42,113 nucleotides of DNA from Clostridia bacterium (lineage in GTDB: Bacteria; Bacillota; Clostridia; Peptostreptococcales; Caminicellaceae). Both the position numbers and the translations under genes were made by a program. Where the stretch lies: positions 1-42,113 of the forward strand of contig JANQEZ010000274.1 of assembly GCA_028278115.1 (NCBI GenBank), written 5' to 3'. The notes under the pieces were generated by a model. That model searched no databases and had not been told where the DNA came from. It saw only the letters and a list, made by a program, of their open reading frames with translations. This document shows positions 1 to 9,405 of this stretch, piece after piece (positions within the stretch are counted from its first letter, which is position 1; every line of letters begins with the position of its first letter).

Positions 1-335
1 TATCTCAAACTCTAGTTATTTCAACAATTATATTTATCTACCATAAATTGCATAAAAAAAAGTTCTCAAAAAGTGTCCGTTCTTTTTCACTTTTTCGGAC
101 TAATAATTATGTACGTGAGAGGGGAATATATATATCCCCTTTATAGAGCACTGGTTGTGTGTACTTCTATGTTCTTCTTTCTCCTCTTCCCCACTTCCAG
201 AAATTGAAATTTAGGTTTTATTGATTTTATGTCCTCTTTTCTTGATGCTTTCGGAATAGTAAAAGTGAGGGATAAATATAGTGACAATCCATTGAACAAT
301 ATAACTTAAACTTAAAACAATGCGAGGTGTTGGAT

Positions 336-497
336 ATGAGTCAAAAGATTCATGGTCTTTGTGAACACTGTGACCACAAGTGCAAGCAATTTAGTAATGT
401 AGATATTGTCACATGTGAATGGATTAGAAAAAGTTCTAAGGCTAAAAAGTTAGCTGTTAAGTATACAAAAGAGTGGATGAAAAGGAAGGTGTTATAA
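336..497 (+). CDS. Small Cys-rich phage protein (53 aa, CxxCxxxC...C), missing from the ORF track
   Basis: ATG at 336, translation MSQKIHGLCEHCDHKCKQFSNVDIVTCEWIRKSSKAKKLAVKYTKEWMKRKVL, stop abuts the ATG of the next ORF at 498. Confidence 0.6.
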   Translation: MSQKIHGLCEHCDHKCKQFSNVDIVTCEWIRKSSKAKKLAVKYTKEWMKRKVL

Positions 498-842
498 ATG
501 GGGTCGGGTTATATTTCAAAGCCAAATGACTCTTTATACCAAAGTGTTGACTATAGCAATCATAAGACTATTCAAGGTCTAGTAAGGTTTTATTATCAAC
601 TTAAGGTGGAAAATGATTATAGGCCAAATTTTGATTTAATTACCATCTTGGTCGATATAGACATAGCAATTAAAAAGTCTAGTTTGAGTAATAAGCAAAG
701 AAAAATCCTTAATCTCTATATGATGGGATACACTGAAAGTAAAATCGGTAAACAGATTGGTATTACTCAGCAAGGCGTAAACAAGTACATTCAAAGCACG
801 TGTAAGGCAATGTCTGACTTTCTTATGGGGGCTAAGAGCTGA
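498..842 (+). CDS. Sigma-factor-like/ArpU-like HTH phage regulator
   Basis: Sigma70-region-4-like HTH 'LSNKQRKILNLYMMGYTESKIGKQIGITQQGVNKYIQS'. Confidence 0.55.
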   Translation: MGSGYISKPNDSLYQSVDYSNHKTIQGLVRFYYQLKVENDYRPNFDLITILVDIDIAIKKSSLSNKQRKILNLYMMGYTESKIGKQIGITQQGVNKYIQSTCKAMSDFLMGAKS

Positions 843-1166
843 ATGAAGTTGAAATTATATGGTGCAGATGATTTGTATTTACCGCTTGATTTAGATTTAT
901 ATGAAAGAATTGAACTTGCTGAAAAGATTATTAAGGACTATTCAACCAGCTTTGAATACAGTGGAGCTCAAAGCTCTGACCGTAAAGCACAGATTAGGTT
1001 AGATATACTTGCTACTTATATTCTCAATGCTGTTAAGGGTATTCGGGGTGATGTTATGAGCAGATACAAGATAAAACGTAGACCTTATCAAGAACGACCT
1101 TTTAGCAATTTTAGTGATAGTAATAGAAGACTCTATAACAACAAGCTCTATTCCTGCTCTTACTAA
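843..1166 (+). CDS. Hypothetical phage protein
   Basis: ORF contiguous with the preceding CDS. Confidence 0.6.
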   Translation: MKLKLYGADDLYLPLDLDLYERIELAEKIIKDYSTSFEYSGAQSSDRKAQIRLDILATYILNAVKGIRGDVMSRYKIKRRPYQERPFSNFSDSNRRLYNNKLYSCSY

Positions 1167-1254
1167 AAACTGTGATTAGCATAAAAAATTTACTTTTCTA
1201 GTTATACTTTTTGCTAGTAATCGACATATATGTGTGACGCTATAAGGCTTGTTT

Positions 1255-1319
1255 AGGGATGTAATTTAGTTGGTAGAATAAACTATTGGTCATAGGCTTT
1301 GACCCTATCATCCCTACCA
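1255..1319 (+). tRNA. tRNA-like gene, possibly tRNA-Gln(TTG), atypical/truncated (65 nt including CCA)
   Basis: 7-bp acceptor AGGGATG/CATCCCT followed by ACCA; D-arm-like ATTT-AGTTGGTA-GAAT; 5-bp stem with 7-nt loop ATAGG-CTTTGAC-CCTAT matching a Gln UUG anticodon loop but abutting the acceptor 3' strand, leaving no room for a T-arm. Confidence 0.5.
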
Positions 1320-1320
1320 T

Positions 1321-1395
1321 GAATAGGTAGCTCAACGGTGGAGCACCCGGCTGTTAACCAGTAGGTTAAAGGTTCGAGTCCTTTCCTATTCGCCA
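1321..1395 (+). tRNA. tRNA-Asn(GTT), CCA encoded
   Basis: Acceptor GAATAGG/CCTATTC, D-arm GCTC..GAGC, anticodon loop CTGTTAA, T-arm AAAGG-TTCGAGT-CCTTT, G73 then CCA; anticodon stem has mismatches. Confidence 0.85.
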
Positions 1396-1559
1396 GTGTC
1401 TTTTTTGTGAAGCCTAACACATTTTGAGCCCTAAAAGAATCAAAAAATAAAAAATGGCCGGGGCACTACAGTAACAACATATTTTTCAGACACTCTCTGA
1501 TGAGATTTAAACTGTTAGTGCCCTTATTTAAAAGAATGGGTAGGTGTGGAGGTGGTTCA

Positions 1560-2417
1560 ATGGAAGAAATTATAGCTATAAAGGCTAGAATGGCTGGCAT
1601 AGAAAATAAGATATTCAATAAAGAAAAAGTATTAGTTCTATCTGATTTACACGCACCCTTTCATAGAGAAGAATTAATTATAGAGACAATTAAGCAGCAT
1701 AGGCATGAAATTTCAACTATCATCTTTGGTGGGGATATCATAGACTGTGAATCGGTTAGCTCTTTCCCTAAAGAATTTCGTAAGCCACTTATTGAGGAAA
1801 TGATAATTACCTATAAGTTTTTAAATAGAATTGATAAGCTTACGGCTGGTATTAAAAAAATTCTTATCTGGGGAAATCATGAGGAGCGATTTGTTCGGTA
1901 TCTATCTAACAATAAGGGTGAACTAAACTTATTCCATAGTGATAATATCTTAGAAAATATTGTGAATGGCTTCACTTATCATGATAGGCTTCAAAGGAGA
2001 AAATATTTGTATCCTGCCCTATCTAATAACTTTAAAGTTATTAATAAATGGTTTGTTAAATACAATGATCTAATCGTGGCCCATCCAAAAAACTTTAGCA
2101 AGATTCCCCTTAGAACTGCTGTGTCAACAGTAGAACATTTCTTAAAACGTGGATTTAACTTCAATACTTGCTTTATTGGTCATACCCACAAGTGGGGCTC
2201 TACTGAACATTACTCTATATGGACTGGAGAGCTTGGATGTCTATGTCATTCAATGGAGTATGCTGATAAGGGAAATATCAATTACTCACCACAGATTTAC
2301 GGTTATGCTATTTTTGCCTTTGAAAATGGTATTACAGTTTATGATGATTCTAAACTGTACAAGTTAGATATTCAAGATGATTTAGAGCAAGAAGTTGTTT
2401 ATGAGAATTTCGCATAA
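1560..2417 (+). CDS. Calcineurin-like metallophosphoesterase
   Basis: Motifs LSDLHAP, GGDIID, GNHEER, GHTHKWG; GGAGGTGG upstream of the ATG at 1560 (track start at 1500 is in frame but less likely). Confidence 0.8.
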   Translation: MEEIIAIKARMAGIENKIFNKEKVLVLSDLHAPFHREELIIETIKQHRHEISTIIFGGDIIDCESVSSFPKEFRKPLIEEMIITYKFLNRIDKLTAGIKKILIWGNHEERFVRYLSNNKGELNLFHSDNILENIVNGFTYHDRLQRRKYLYPALSNNFKVINKWFVKYNDLIVAHPKNFSKIPLRTAVSTVEHFLKRGFNFNTCFIGHTHKWGSTEHYSIWTGELGCLCHSMEYADKGNINYSPQIYGYAIFAFENGITVYDDSKLYKLDIQDDLEQEVVYENFA

Positions 2418-2431
2418 AGTGGTGATATTTA

Positions 2432-3241
2432 ATGAGCAGTAAAAGAAAACGCAGACCTAAAATGAAAACCAAAGAAGAACTTATTACCTATCTTGAATCA
2501 AACAGCAATATAGAGCTTCCCTTTAGTGAAAAAGTCTGGCAAATAGCTGTTGAAAAAACTTTTGCAAAAGAAAGAGAGTTTAAGGAAATTACCACTACTG
2601 ACTTTGATGGAAATGTGAAAACAAAGAAAATTCCAAACGGTGCAATTAATCCCGTATCGAAGTATTTTCAATTAATAGCCCTGCCGAACTTCAAGAAAAT
2701 GTGCGAGCAAGAGCAATTAGAAAAAGAACTAGAAGCTGAAAATGAGACAACTGTAAATATAGAACAGATGCTTGAGGAGCTTGAAGAAGATACCGAAGAA
2801 AACAGCTTCATTAGAGAGTTGATAAGCATATATTTTGCTAATATCAAAGGTGACAATTTTGATTTTGTTGTTGATAGACTTTCAGACTATTACTCTAACT
2901 ATGAGTTCAACGAAGGCTCTGATAAGTTCTTAGTGGTATCTGCTGTTTCAGATGAGCTTACCCTTAGAGAGCTTTATGGTCAAAGAGTTAAGGGCAAGGA
3001 TAATGAAGCAACCATTGAGAAAGTTAAAAAGGGTTATTTAAGTACACTAGATGGCCTAAAGCTATTAAAAAAGCAGGGAAGTAAGCTTAATGAAGGTAAA
3101 AATAAGTTTACTATGTTCCTTGATGAACTTGAAAAGGCTGGGGAGCTTAAGATAAAAAATGTCTCTATCAAGCAAGACCAAATTGATATACTAGTTGAAC
3201 ATACCAGAAGGAGTATTATAAATGCCTTTGGCGAAGGTTAG
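2432..3241 (+). CDS. Hypothetical phage protein, candidate terminase small subunit
   Basis: Position directly upstream of and overlapping the large terminase gene; basic N-terminus. Confidence 0.4.
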   Translation: MSSKRKRRPKMKTKEELITYLESNSNIELPFSEKVWQIAVEKTFAKEREFKEITTTDFDGNVKTKKIPNGAINPVSKYFQLIALPNFKKMCEQEQLEKELEAENETTVNIEQMLEELEEDTEENSFIRELISIYFANIKGDNFDFVVDRLSDYYSNYEFNEGSDKFLVVSAVSDELTLRELYGQRVKGKDNEATIEKVKKGYLSTLDGLKLLKKQGSKLNEGKNKFTMFLDELEKAGELKIKNVSIKQDQIDILVEHTRRSIINAFGEG

Positions 3242-4889
3242 AAAAAAGAAGAAACTAAGAATTAGCCGCCAGTCTGATAGAGATAAGTACAGAAAAAGAA
3301 GAAAGCTCCTAGCTCAGTCAATTATTTATTTTAGGGAAAGACCAGATGTATTTTGTGAGGAAATTCTAGAAATTAAATTAAACCTTTACCAAAAAGTCCT
3401 GTTAAGGGCTTTTTTTCAGTCTAAATATTCTCTTTGGATTCTTTCAAGGGGTCTTGGTAAAACATGGCTTGGTGCTCTAGCACTTGTAATTTACTGTATG
3501 CTTTACAGGGGTACTTTAGCTGGTGTTATTGCTCCTTCGTTTAGACAATCAAAGATTCTAGTTGAAGATAAGATTGTAAAAGACCTTAAGGAAAAAAGTC
3601 CTTTCCTTAAGAGTGAGATTCAAAAAACTGTTGTATCTCAAGCAGAAGCAAGAATTGAGTTTTATAATGGTTCACGAATTATGGCTGTACCTACTGGTGA
3701 TGGTAACAAGATCCGTGGATACAGATTCCATTTACTTATGTGTGATGAGTACGCTCAAATTAAAAAAAACATTTTAGATTTAGTGGTTAACCCAATGATG
3801 AACGTTCGTAGGGGTTACGAAGTTGGAAAAACGGAGTATGAGGATGAGATTGGAAATAGGCTACTAGTTGCTTCTTCTGCCTACTATCAACACAATCATC
3901 TTTACGAGCTTATAAAACAATATATTGATGAAATCTGTGGAGGTAATGAAAAGTATTACGTTTCCATCTTGGATTATAGGGTTGGTATTGATGTGGGACT
4001 TTTTGATGATGACCATATAGCTAAAGAAAAGAAACGCCTCTCTCCCCTTGATTTCAATATGGAATATGGCTGCTTATTCCCCAACCTATCAGAAAATACT
4101 TGGATTAGCCCAGATGATTTACAAAAGTGCTCAACATTAAAGCACATTGAGATATTGGGAAAGAAAAATTACGAGTATATTATGGGTCTAGATGTTGCAA
4201 GGGTTGAAGGTCAAGACAATACTATTGCACACATAATCAAACTAGTACCCCGTAAGGGCCATGTTCAGAAACATCTTCTTTACACAAAGTCAATGAATGG
4301 TGAAAAGTTCAGTACACAGGCTAAGGAAATAAGAAATCTACTGAAAAAATTCCCCAATACTAAGCGTATCTTTATGGATACTAATGGTCTTGGTGTTGGG
4401 CTTGCTGATGCTCTTAGCGAGCCATATTATGACATGGAAGAACAGAAGGACTATCCTCCAATTATTGATATAAACGATACACAAGCAGTTAGGGAAATCA
4501 AAAATGGAGTTCCTTTAATCTATGGTATAAAGCCAACCAATGAGATTAATCACAAGATGGGTATGGCAGTTAAAACAGCTACACAGAAAGGCCATTTAAA
4601 AATGTATTGCAATGAAGCTGGAGACGATAAGGTTCTAAATGATGAGATTCTTACTGTTGAAGAAGAAATGCAAATACTCGAAGCAGAAGCAACAAGGCGT
4701 GAAGTAATGCAAATTGAAGCCAAGCCTAACGGTCTGTTTTTTAAGTTTCAGAATCCCAATAGAAAAGGTAGAAAAGACAGATGGTCAGCTCTTGGTTTTG
4801 CATTATATGGGGCTGAATTGCTTGAGGGAGAAGATGAAAATGATGATGAGCCTATTTGTGTAGGGAGTGTTACAACCAGAAGGTGGTGA
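3222..4889 (+). CDS. Phage terminase large subunit
   Basis: Walker A-like SRGLGKTWLG, Walker B MCDEYAQ, nuclease-type MGLDVARVEGQDNT and FMDTNGLG. Confidence 0.9.
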   Translation: MPLAKVRKKKKLRISRQSDRDKYRKRRKLLAQSIIYFRERPDVFCEEILEIKLNLYQKVLLRAFFQSKYSLWILSRGLGKTWLGALALVIYCMLYRGTLAGVIAPSFRQSKILVEDKIVKDLKEKSPFLKSEIQKTVVSQAEARIEFYNGSRIMAVPTGDGNKIRGYRFHLLMCDEYAQIKKNILDLVVNPMMNVRRGYEVGKTEYEDEIGNRLLVASSAYYQHNHLYELIKQYIDEICGGNEKYYVSILDYRVGIDVGLFDDDHIAKEKKRLSPLDFNMEYGCLFPNLSENTWISPDDLQKCSTLKHIEILGKKNYEYIMGLDVARVEGQDNTIAHIIKLVPRKGHVQKHLLYTKSMNGEKFSTQAKEIRNLLKKFPNTKRIFMDTNGLGVGLADALSEPYYDMEEQKDYPPIIDINDTQAVREIKNGVPLIYGIKPTNEINHKMGMAVKTATQKGHLKMYCNEAGDDKVLNDEILTVEEEMQILEAEATRREVMQIEAKPNGLFFKFQNPNRKGRKDRWSALGFALYGAELLEGEDENDDEPICVGSVTTRRW

Positions 4890-4894
4890 TATAG

Positions 4895-6298
4895 ATGAAT
4901 AAAACAGATGAATTTGCTGGTGCTATAGGGCAAAACAGCACATATAGCAAGTATTACAAAAAGAATTATGAAACCAATGGGTCACCCAAAGGATATGATT
5001 TAGAAGCACTAGTTCACAACCCACAAGATAATACCCAAGATATAATTGCACTAGCAAAATACTATTATTACAAAAATGGTTTGATAATGAGAGTCTTGAA
5101 CATAATTAGAGATTTTGGTATTGGTAAACCTAATTTATATTTCCCTACTAAAAATAAAAGAGCAAAAAAGATTATAGAAAGCTTTAATAAAAGAGTTGAC
5201 ATTGAGCAAGTCCTAAAAGACATGATCTTTGAATTAACCCTAACAGGTAATTTAGCTGGATATAACAGGGATGGTAAAAGAATTGATATCTACCCTATTA
5301 CGAAGGTTGATATCTCCCCTATTATCATCAACAATAAGCCTGTTTTAATTTATAAAAATGATATAGAGCTTGATTATATAGAGCTACCTAAAGGTTTTAA
5401 AAAGAAGCTTGATATTTCATATCCGAAAGAAGTTGCCGAAGGTATTAAAAAAGGAAAAGAAAAAATCGTATTAGATGTCAACAATACCTTTTTTGATAAA
5501 ATAAATAGCTCACGATATGAGCCCTATGGTGTAAGCTTCCTACTCCCTGCCTTTGATGAGCTGGCTCATAAAAATATCTTGAAGGAAGCTGAAAAGGCTA
5601 CTGCTACAGGTATTATTGAGAAGATATTACGAATTGGTGTTGGTGATAAAGACCATAAACCAAAACAACCAGAAATTGATTTTTATAATAACCTAGTGAA
5701 TGGTAAATCTGGCTCACTTAAAGTGACAGTCCCATATTTCGTTAACTTTGAGTGGATTGAGCCAGATTCTAAGGTTTTTGGAGTTCAAAAATTTGAACAG
5801 GTTGACAAGGATTTGCTCTCAGCTCTTGGTGTCTCACTAACATTAATAAGGGGCGAAGGTGGAGGAAATTACAGCGAAGGTATTATTAGCATAGCTGGAC
5901 TTATTAAAACAATAGAGAGTATTAGAAGCAATATTCCTAAAATTATTCGCGACTGGTATAAACAAGAAATAATTAAAAATGGATTGAGTGAAAACCATGT
6001 TCCCCTAGTGGAACTACCTCCTGTTGAGATAGATAATACTGCAAGACTTGAAATGGTTCAATGGTTATTTGAACACGCTGGACTTCCCTATGCAACTCTT
6101 TACAAGGAGCATGGCTTTGACTTCACTTCTGTTAAATTGGTTCGAGAAAACGAAAATAGTGAAAAGCTTGAGGACGTATTTAGCTTAAGGGAACAACCAT
6201 TTCAAGGTAAAGCAGGTAGACCAGAGCTCAAGCAAAACCAAAGAACAACAGATAAGTCTATGAGTAATAATAACCTGCCTAGACCTTCAACAAGATAA
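4895..6298 (+). CDS. Phage portal protein
   Basis: Position after terminase; portal-like size and composition. Confidence 0.7.
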   Translation: MNKTDEFAGAIGQNSTYSKYYKKNYETNGSPKGYDLEALVHNPQDNTQDIIALAKYYYYKNGLIMRVLNIIRDFGIGKPNLYFPTKNKRAKKIIESFNKRVDIEQVLKDMIFELTLTGNLAGYNRDGKRIDIYPITKVDISPIIINNKPVLIYKNDIELDYIELPKGFKKKLDISYPKEVAEGIKKGKEKIVLDVNNTFFDKINSSRYEPYGVSFLLPAFDELAHKNILKEAEKATATGIIEKILRIGVGDKDHKPKQPEIDFYNNLVNGKSGSLKVTVPYFVNFEWIEPDSKVFGVQKFEQVDKDLLSALGVSLTLIRGEGGGNYSEGIISIAGLIKTIESIRSNIPKIIRDWYKQEIIKNGLSENHVPLVELPPVEIDNTARLEMVQWLFEHAGLPYATLYKEHGFDFTSVKLVRENENSEKLEDVFSLREQPFQGKAGRPELKQNQRTTDKSMSNNNLPRPSTR

Positions 6299-6338
6299 GC
6301 AAGTGAAACACCGAGTTCACATGTTGTAAAGGGGTGAT

Positions 6339-7415
6339 GTGTTGAAAAATAAGGCTCTTAAACTAAATATAATCGGTGAGATTCTTCCTAAGATAACTGA
6401 CAAAATGGAGAACGCTGGCTATAACGATAGAGATATCATGGCTATTAGGGCCATTGCCTGTTATGAAGGTGTTAACTCTAATGATGCCCTTCTTGAAAGG
6501 GATGATTTAGAAAAAGCTGTTCAAACTCTTATTGGTAAACCAGTAAGAATCCTTTTTGATGGTGCTAACCCTACTGGACATGGCTACAACAAGGAAACTA
6601 AAACATTTAGTAAATTAGTTGCAAATATTGGTTTTATACAATGGGCCTATGGTGAAGTAAATGAGCAAACTGGAAGGTATGAAGTTATTGTTGAAATCTG
6701 TGTCTGGCAAAAATATTATCCTAAAATATCACATAGGATGAGGGAGCTTCATAGACTTGGTGAGCTCAATTTCAGCATTGAAGCCGAAAGAGATTTTGAG
6801 ACTAACCATGAAGGTTATCGAAGATGCTTTAATATTAATTTTACTGGTATTGCTGTTGTTCAATGTCCAGCCTTTCAAGAAGCAAAATCACTCATGGTAG
6901 CTGATCTAAAACAACAAGGAGGTTTGAAAATGGAGAATTTGCAAGAAATATTGAAAAATATTAAAGAAAATGTTGGTGCTGAAATAGCAGAGCAATTCAA
7001 TAACCACTTAGGTCTACTCAACGCTAAAATAACTGAATTTGAAGATAACCTTAAAAAAGCCAAAAATGAACTTACAACTGCAAAAGAAGAAATCGCTGAA
7101 AAGGATGGAGTAATTAAAAGCCTTACAGCCGATAGAGACAAGTACAAAGATATCGTTGAGACTGCCGAAAGGCAAAAGCTAGGTCAAGAAAGGCTAGAAA
7201 AATTACAAAAGTATGGCAAGGTTGAAAAAACAGCCAATGAGCTTGCTGAACTTGAAAAAGAAACCTTTGTTGATTTATTAGAAAAAATGGTTATAAACTA
7301 CAACCCTAGTGAAGTTGCAGAGCAAGACGGTGTTGGAGTTCATTTTGAAAACCCTTCAAAGAAAAAGGTTGATAATAAGACTAAGCTTTTAAACTTCTTA
7401 GAAGGACTAGTTTAA
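6339..7415 (+). CDS. Capsid maturation protease fused to scaffold-like coiled coil
   Basis: N-terminal prohead protease-like region (IGKPVRILFDGANPTGHGYN...LGELNFSIEAE), C-terminal Glu/Lys-rich coiled coil; between portal and capsid. Confidence 0.65.
   Translation: MLKNKALKLNIIGEILPKITDKMENAGYNDRDIMAIRAIACYEGVNSNDALLERDDLEKAVQTLIGKPVRILFDGANPTGHGYNKETKTFSKLVANIGFIQWAYGEVNEQTGRYEVIVEICVWQKYYPKISHRMRELHRLGELNFSIEAERDFETNHEGYRRCFNINFTGIAVVQCPAFQEAKSLMVADLKQQGGLKMENLQEILKNIKENVGAEIAEQFNNHLGLLNAKITEFEDNLKKAKNELTTAKEEIAEKDGVIKSLTADRDKYKDIVETAERQKLGQERLEKLQKYGKVEKTANELAELEKETFVDLLEKMVINYNPSEVAEQDGVGVHFENPSKKKVDNKTKLLNFLEGLV
6930..7415 (+). CDS. Putative internally initiated scaffold protein (161 aa)
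   Basis: In-frame ATG at 6930 preceded by AAGGAGG-TTTGAAA; begins MENLQEILKNIKENVG at the start of the coiled-coil domain. Confidence 0.65.
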   Translation: MENLQEILKNIKENVGAEIAEQFNNHLGLLNAKITEFEDNLKKAKNELTTAKEEIAEKDGVIKSLTADRDKYKDIVETAERQKLGQERLEKLQKYGKVEKTANELAELEKETFVDLLEKMVINYNPSEVAEQDGVGVHFENPSKKKVDNKTKLLNFLEGLV

Positions 7416-7456
7416 TCTCTAAAATTAATACAAACCAATCATAGGAGGTATATCAC

Positions 7457-7903
7457 ATGTTAGTAAAAAGAATTGATTTAGGCTCAATACCACTAGGAAT
7501 ATATGAAACTGGTGAGGATATCGAAAAAGGTAGAGCTGTGGTTTTAAAAAGTGGTAAAATCCATAAACCTTCTACAAAAGCAGAAGCAGAGTCAGCTTTA
7601 GGTTTTGCGACACTGGCAATTGATGATATGTCTGGTGGAGACGTTGTAGACCACAATACAGTTAAGTCTGGCAAGAAAGTTATTGTATATACATTGGTTT
7701 CTAGCGATATGTGGGGAACTACTGAATTTGTATCTGGAATTTCTGATGGTGACGATATATGTGTTTCATATGAATCTGGAAAAGAAGGCATGTTAGTAAA
7801 ATCCGGTGTAACTGCTGGAGTTGATGATTCTGCTCCACTATTTACTGCTCACTCTATAGGAAAAGCTGGGTCTTATGACCTTTTAGAAGTTTTTGTAAAA
7901 TAG
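7457..7903 (+). CDS. Head decoration/capsid-associated protein
   Basis: RBS AGGAGG; small Gly/Ser/Val-rich protein just before the major capsid gene. Confidence 0.55.
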   Translation: MLVKRIDLGSIPLGIYETGEDIEKGRAVVLKSGKIHKPSTKAEAESALGFATLAIDDMSGGDVVDHNTVKSGKKVIVYTLVSSDMWGTTEFVSGISDGDDICVSYESGKEGMLVKSGVTAGVDDSAPLFTAHSIGKAGSYDLLEVFVK

Positions 7904-7955
7904 CATATTTAGAAATATAATTTATTTTTAAAACAACCAAAGGAGGAAGTTGCCA

Positions 7956-8894
7956 ATGGCTAAGGATATAAATTTATTTGAAATAGCTGAAAAATACTCT
8001 ACTGGTGAATTATCAGTAAATGACAACAAAGTTAAGGAAGCAGAAGAATTTTTAGCTGAACTAGCTTCAACAGAAGATGGCAGAGAAGAAATCGCAGAAG
8101 TTATAGGAATATATCTTGATAAACAATGGGCTAAGTTTGATATAGCCCCTTATTTATGTCATTATAGAAACTTTAAATTAGGAGATAAGCCAGAATTTAG
8201 GCTTAAAAAGAAAGGGATTAAGGCTTATTGGATAGCTCCAAATTCTTACACTCCTAAGTCAAGAAACTACCAAGAAACCTTAACTATGGAGTTTGAAACA
8301 ATTTCTGCTAGACCAGAAACTTATCTTGATGAGATTAAGGCTGGAAGGATTCAAGGCTTTGCAGAGCTTTTAAGAGACACTAGGGATGCAGTAAGAGACG
8401 GAATTTCTGGTAAGGTATTTACTTTGCTTGGACAATTCTACAACGCTATTCAAAACTCAAATATGTTTACAGTTGATACAGGAAGCCTTTCAGAAGCTTC
8501 CTTAAAAAATGCAATTGACACTGTATTTTACAAAACCGGGAAAAGACCAGTAGTTATCGGTGACATGATGTTAACAAATCAGATTATGGAGTTCAATGGT
8601 TTTACGGAAGAAGCTAAGGAAGAAATTAGAAAGACTGGAAAGCTTGGAGCTTATAGGGGTGCTACTATTTTAGGGCTTCCAGAAGTAAAGGATGAAGCTA
8701 CTGGAAAGGTATTTGTTCCACAAAACAGACTATATGTGGTATCTTCAAAAATTGGTTACGGTGGGACTTATGGAGGTACAAAGTCTGGTCAAGAGTCAAG
8801 TATTGATGATTGGAGCTGGAACGCAAGAATGGATAAAAGCTGGGGCATGACTGTAACTGACCCAGAGGGTTTATTTGTAATAGAGATTCAATAG
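7956..8894 (+). CDS. Major capsid protein
   Basis: Position and size; PVVIGDMMLTNQIMEFNG and YGGTYGGTKSGQESS; RBS AGGAGG. Confidence 0.75.
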   Translation: MAKDINLFEIAEKYSTGELSVNDNKVKEAEEFLAELASTEDGREEIAEVIGIYLDKQWAKFDIAPYLCHYRNFKLGDKPEFRLKKKGIKAYWIAPNSYTPKSRNYQETLTMEFETISARPETYLDEIKAGRIQGFAELLRDTRDAVRDGISGKVFTLLGQFYNAIQNSNMFTVDTGSLSEASLKNAIDTVFYKTGKRPVVIGDMMLTNQIMEFNGFTEEAKEEIRKTGKLGAYRGATILGLPEVKDEATGKVFVPQNRLYVVSSKIGYGGTYGGTKSGQESSIDDWSWNARMDKSWGMTVTDPEGLFVIEIQ

Positions 8895-8964
8895 TTAGTT
8901 TAGGGCTGGGGCATATCCCCTTCTCCCCCTCCCTATCAATCAAACTAATCAAGGAGTGGTTTAG

Positions 8965-9390
8965 ATGGCAAAGAAAGATGTGAAGGTTTTAAACATGATA
9001 GATAGTTCAGTTACAGTTAATCTCAAGGATTTTAGTGATAGAGTTATTACTATTAAAGCTAAGGGTTTTGGTATGTTAAGTGAAGATGAACTCGCTTATG
9101 TAATGTCAAATTCCCAAGTTTTCAAAAAAGGCACTTTGTCAGTATCAGAAAACAGCAAAGAAAAACTATCTGATAATATTCATAAAGAAGAATTAGAGAG
9201 CCCAAATGCTTTAACTGCCAAAGAAATCTCAAACCTTTTAAGAAGAAGTCAAAGGAATCTTAAAGCTGGCCTTGAGGAAATAGATAGCATACAGACCTTA
9301 AAAAGAATATTAGATTATGCAAAGGAAAGCGACAAATCAATTAAAGTAATTGAAATCATTAATAGCCGATTAGAAAAATTAATGGAATAG
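8965..9390 (+). CDS. Hypothetical phage head protein
   Basis: ORF in head module. Confidence 0.6.
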   Translation: MAKKDVKVLNMIDSSVTVNLKDFSDRVITIKAKGFGMLSEDELAYVMSNSQVFKKGTLSVSENSKEKLSDNIHKEELESPNALTAKEISNLLRRSQRNLKAGLEEIDSIQTLKRILDYAKESDKSIKVIEIINSRLEKLME

Positions 9391-9405
9391 TAAAGGGGTG
9401 TCATT

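Noticed and set aside
1-335. Hairpins at 77-101 (GTCCG..CGGAC) and 118-145 (AGGGGA..TCCCCT) as a novel RNA
   Set aside because: Probably ordinary terminators at the end of an upstream operon outside the window; no further support.
1394-1497. AGTGTCT...AGACACT inverted repeat after the tRNAs as a cos/pac site
   Set aside because: Only 7 bp at ~90 nt spacing; position near the terminase is suggestive but evidence is too weak.
7453-7791. 112-aa reverse ORF opposite the decoration-like protein
   Set aside because: Antisense to a forward gene with strong RBS in a co-directional operon.
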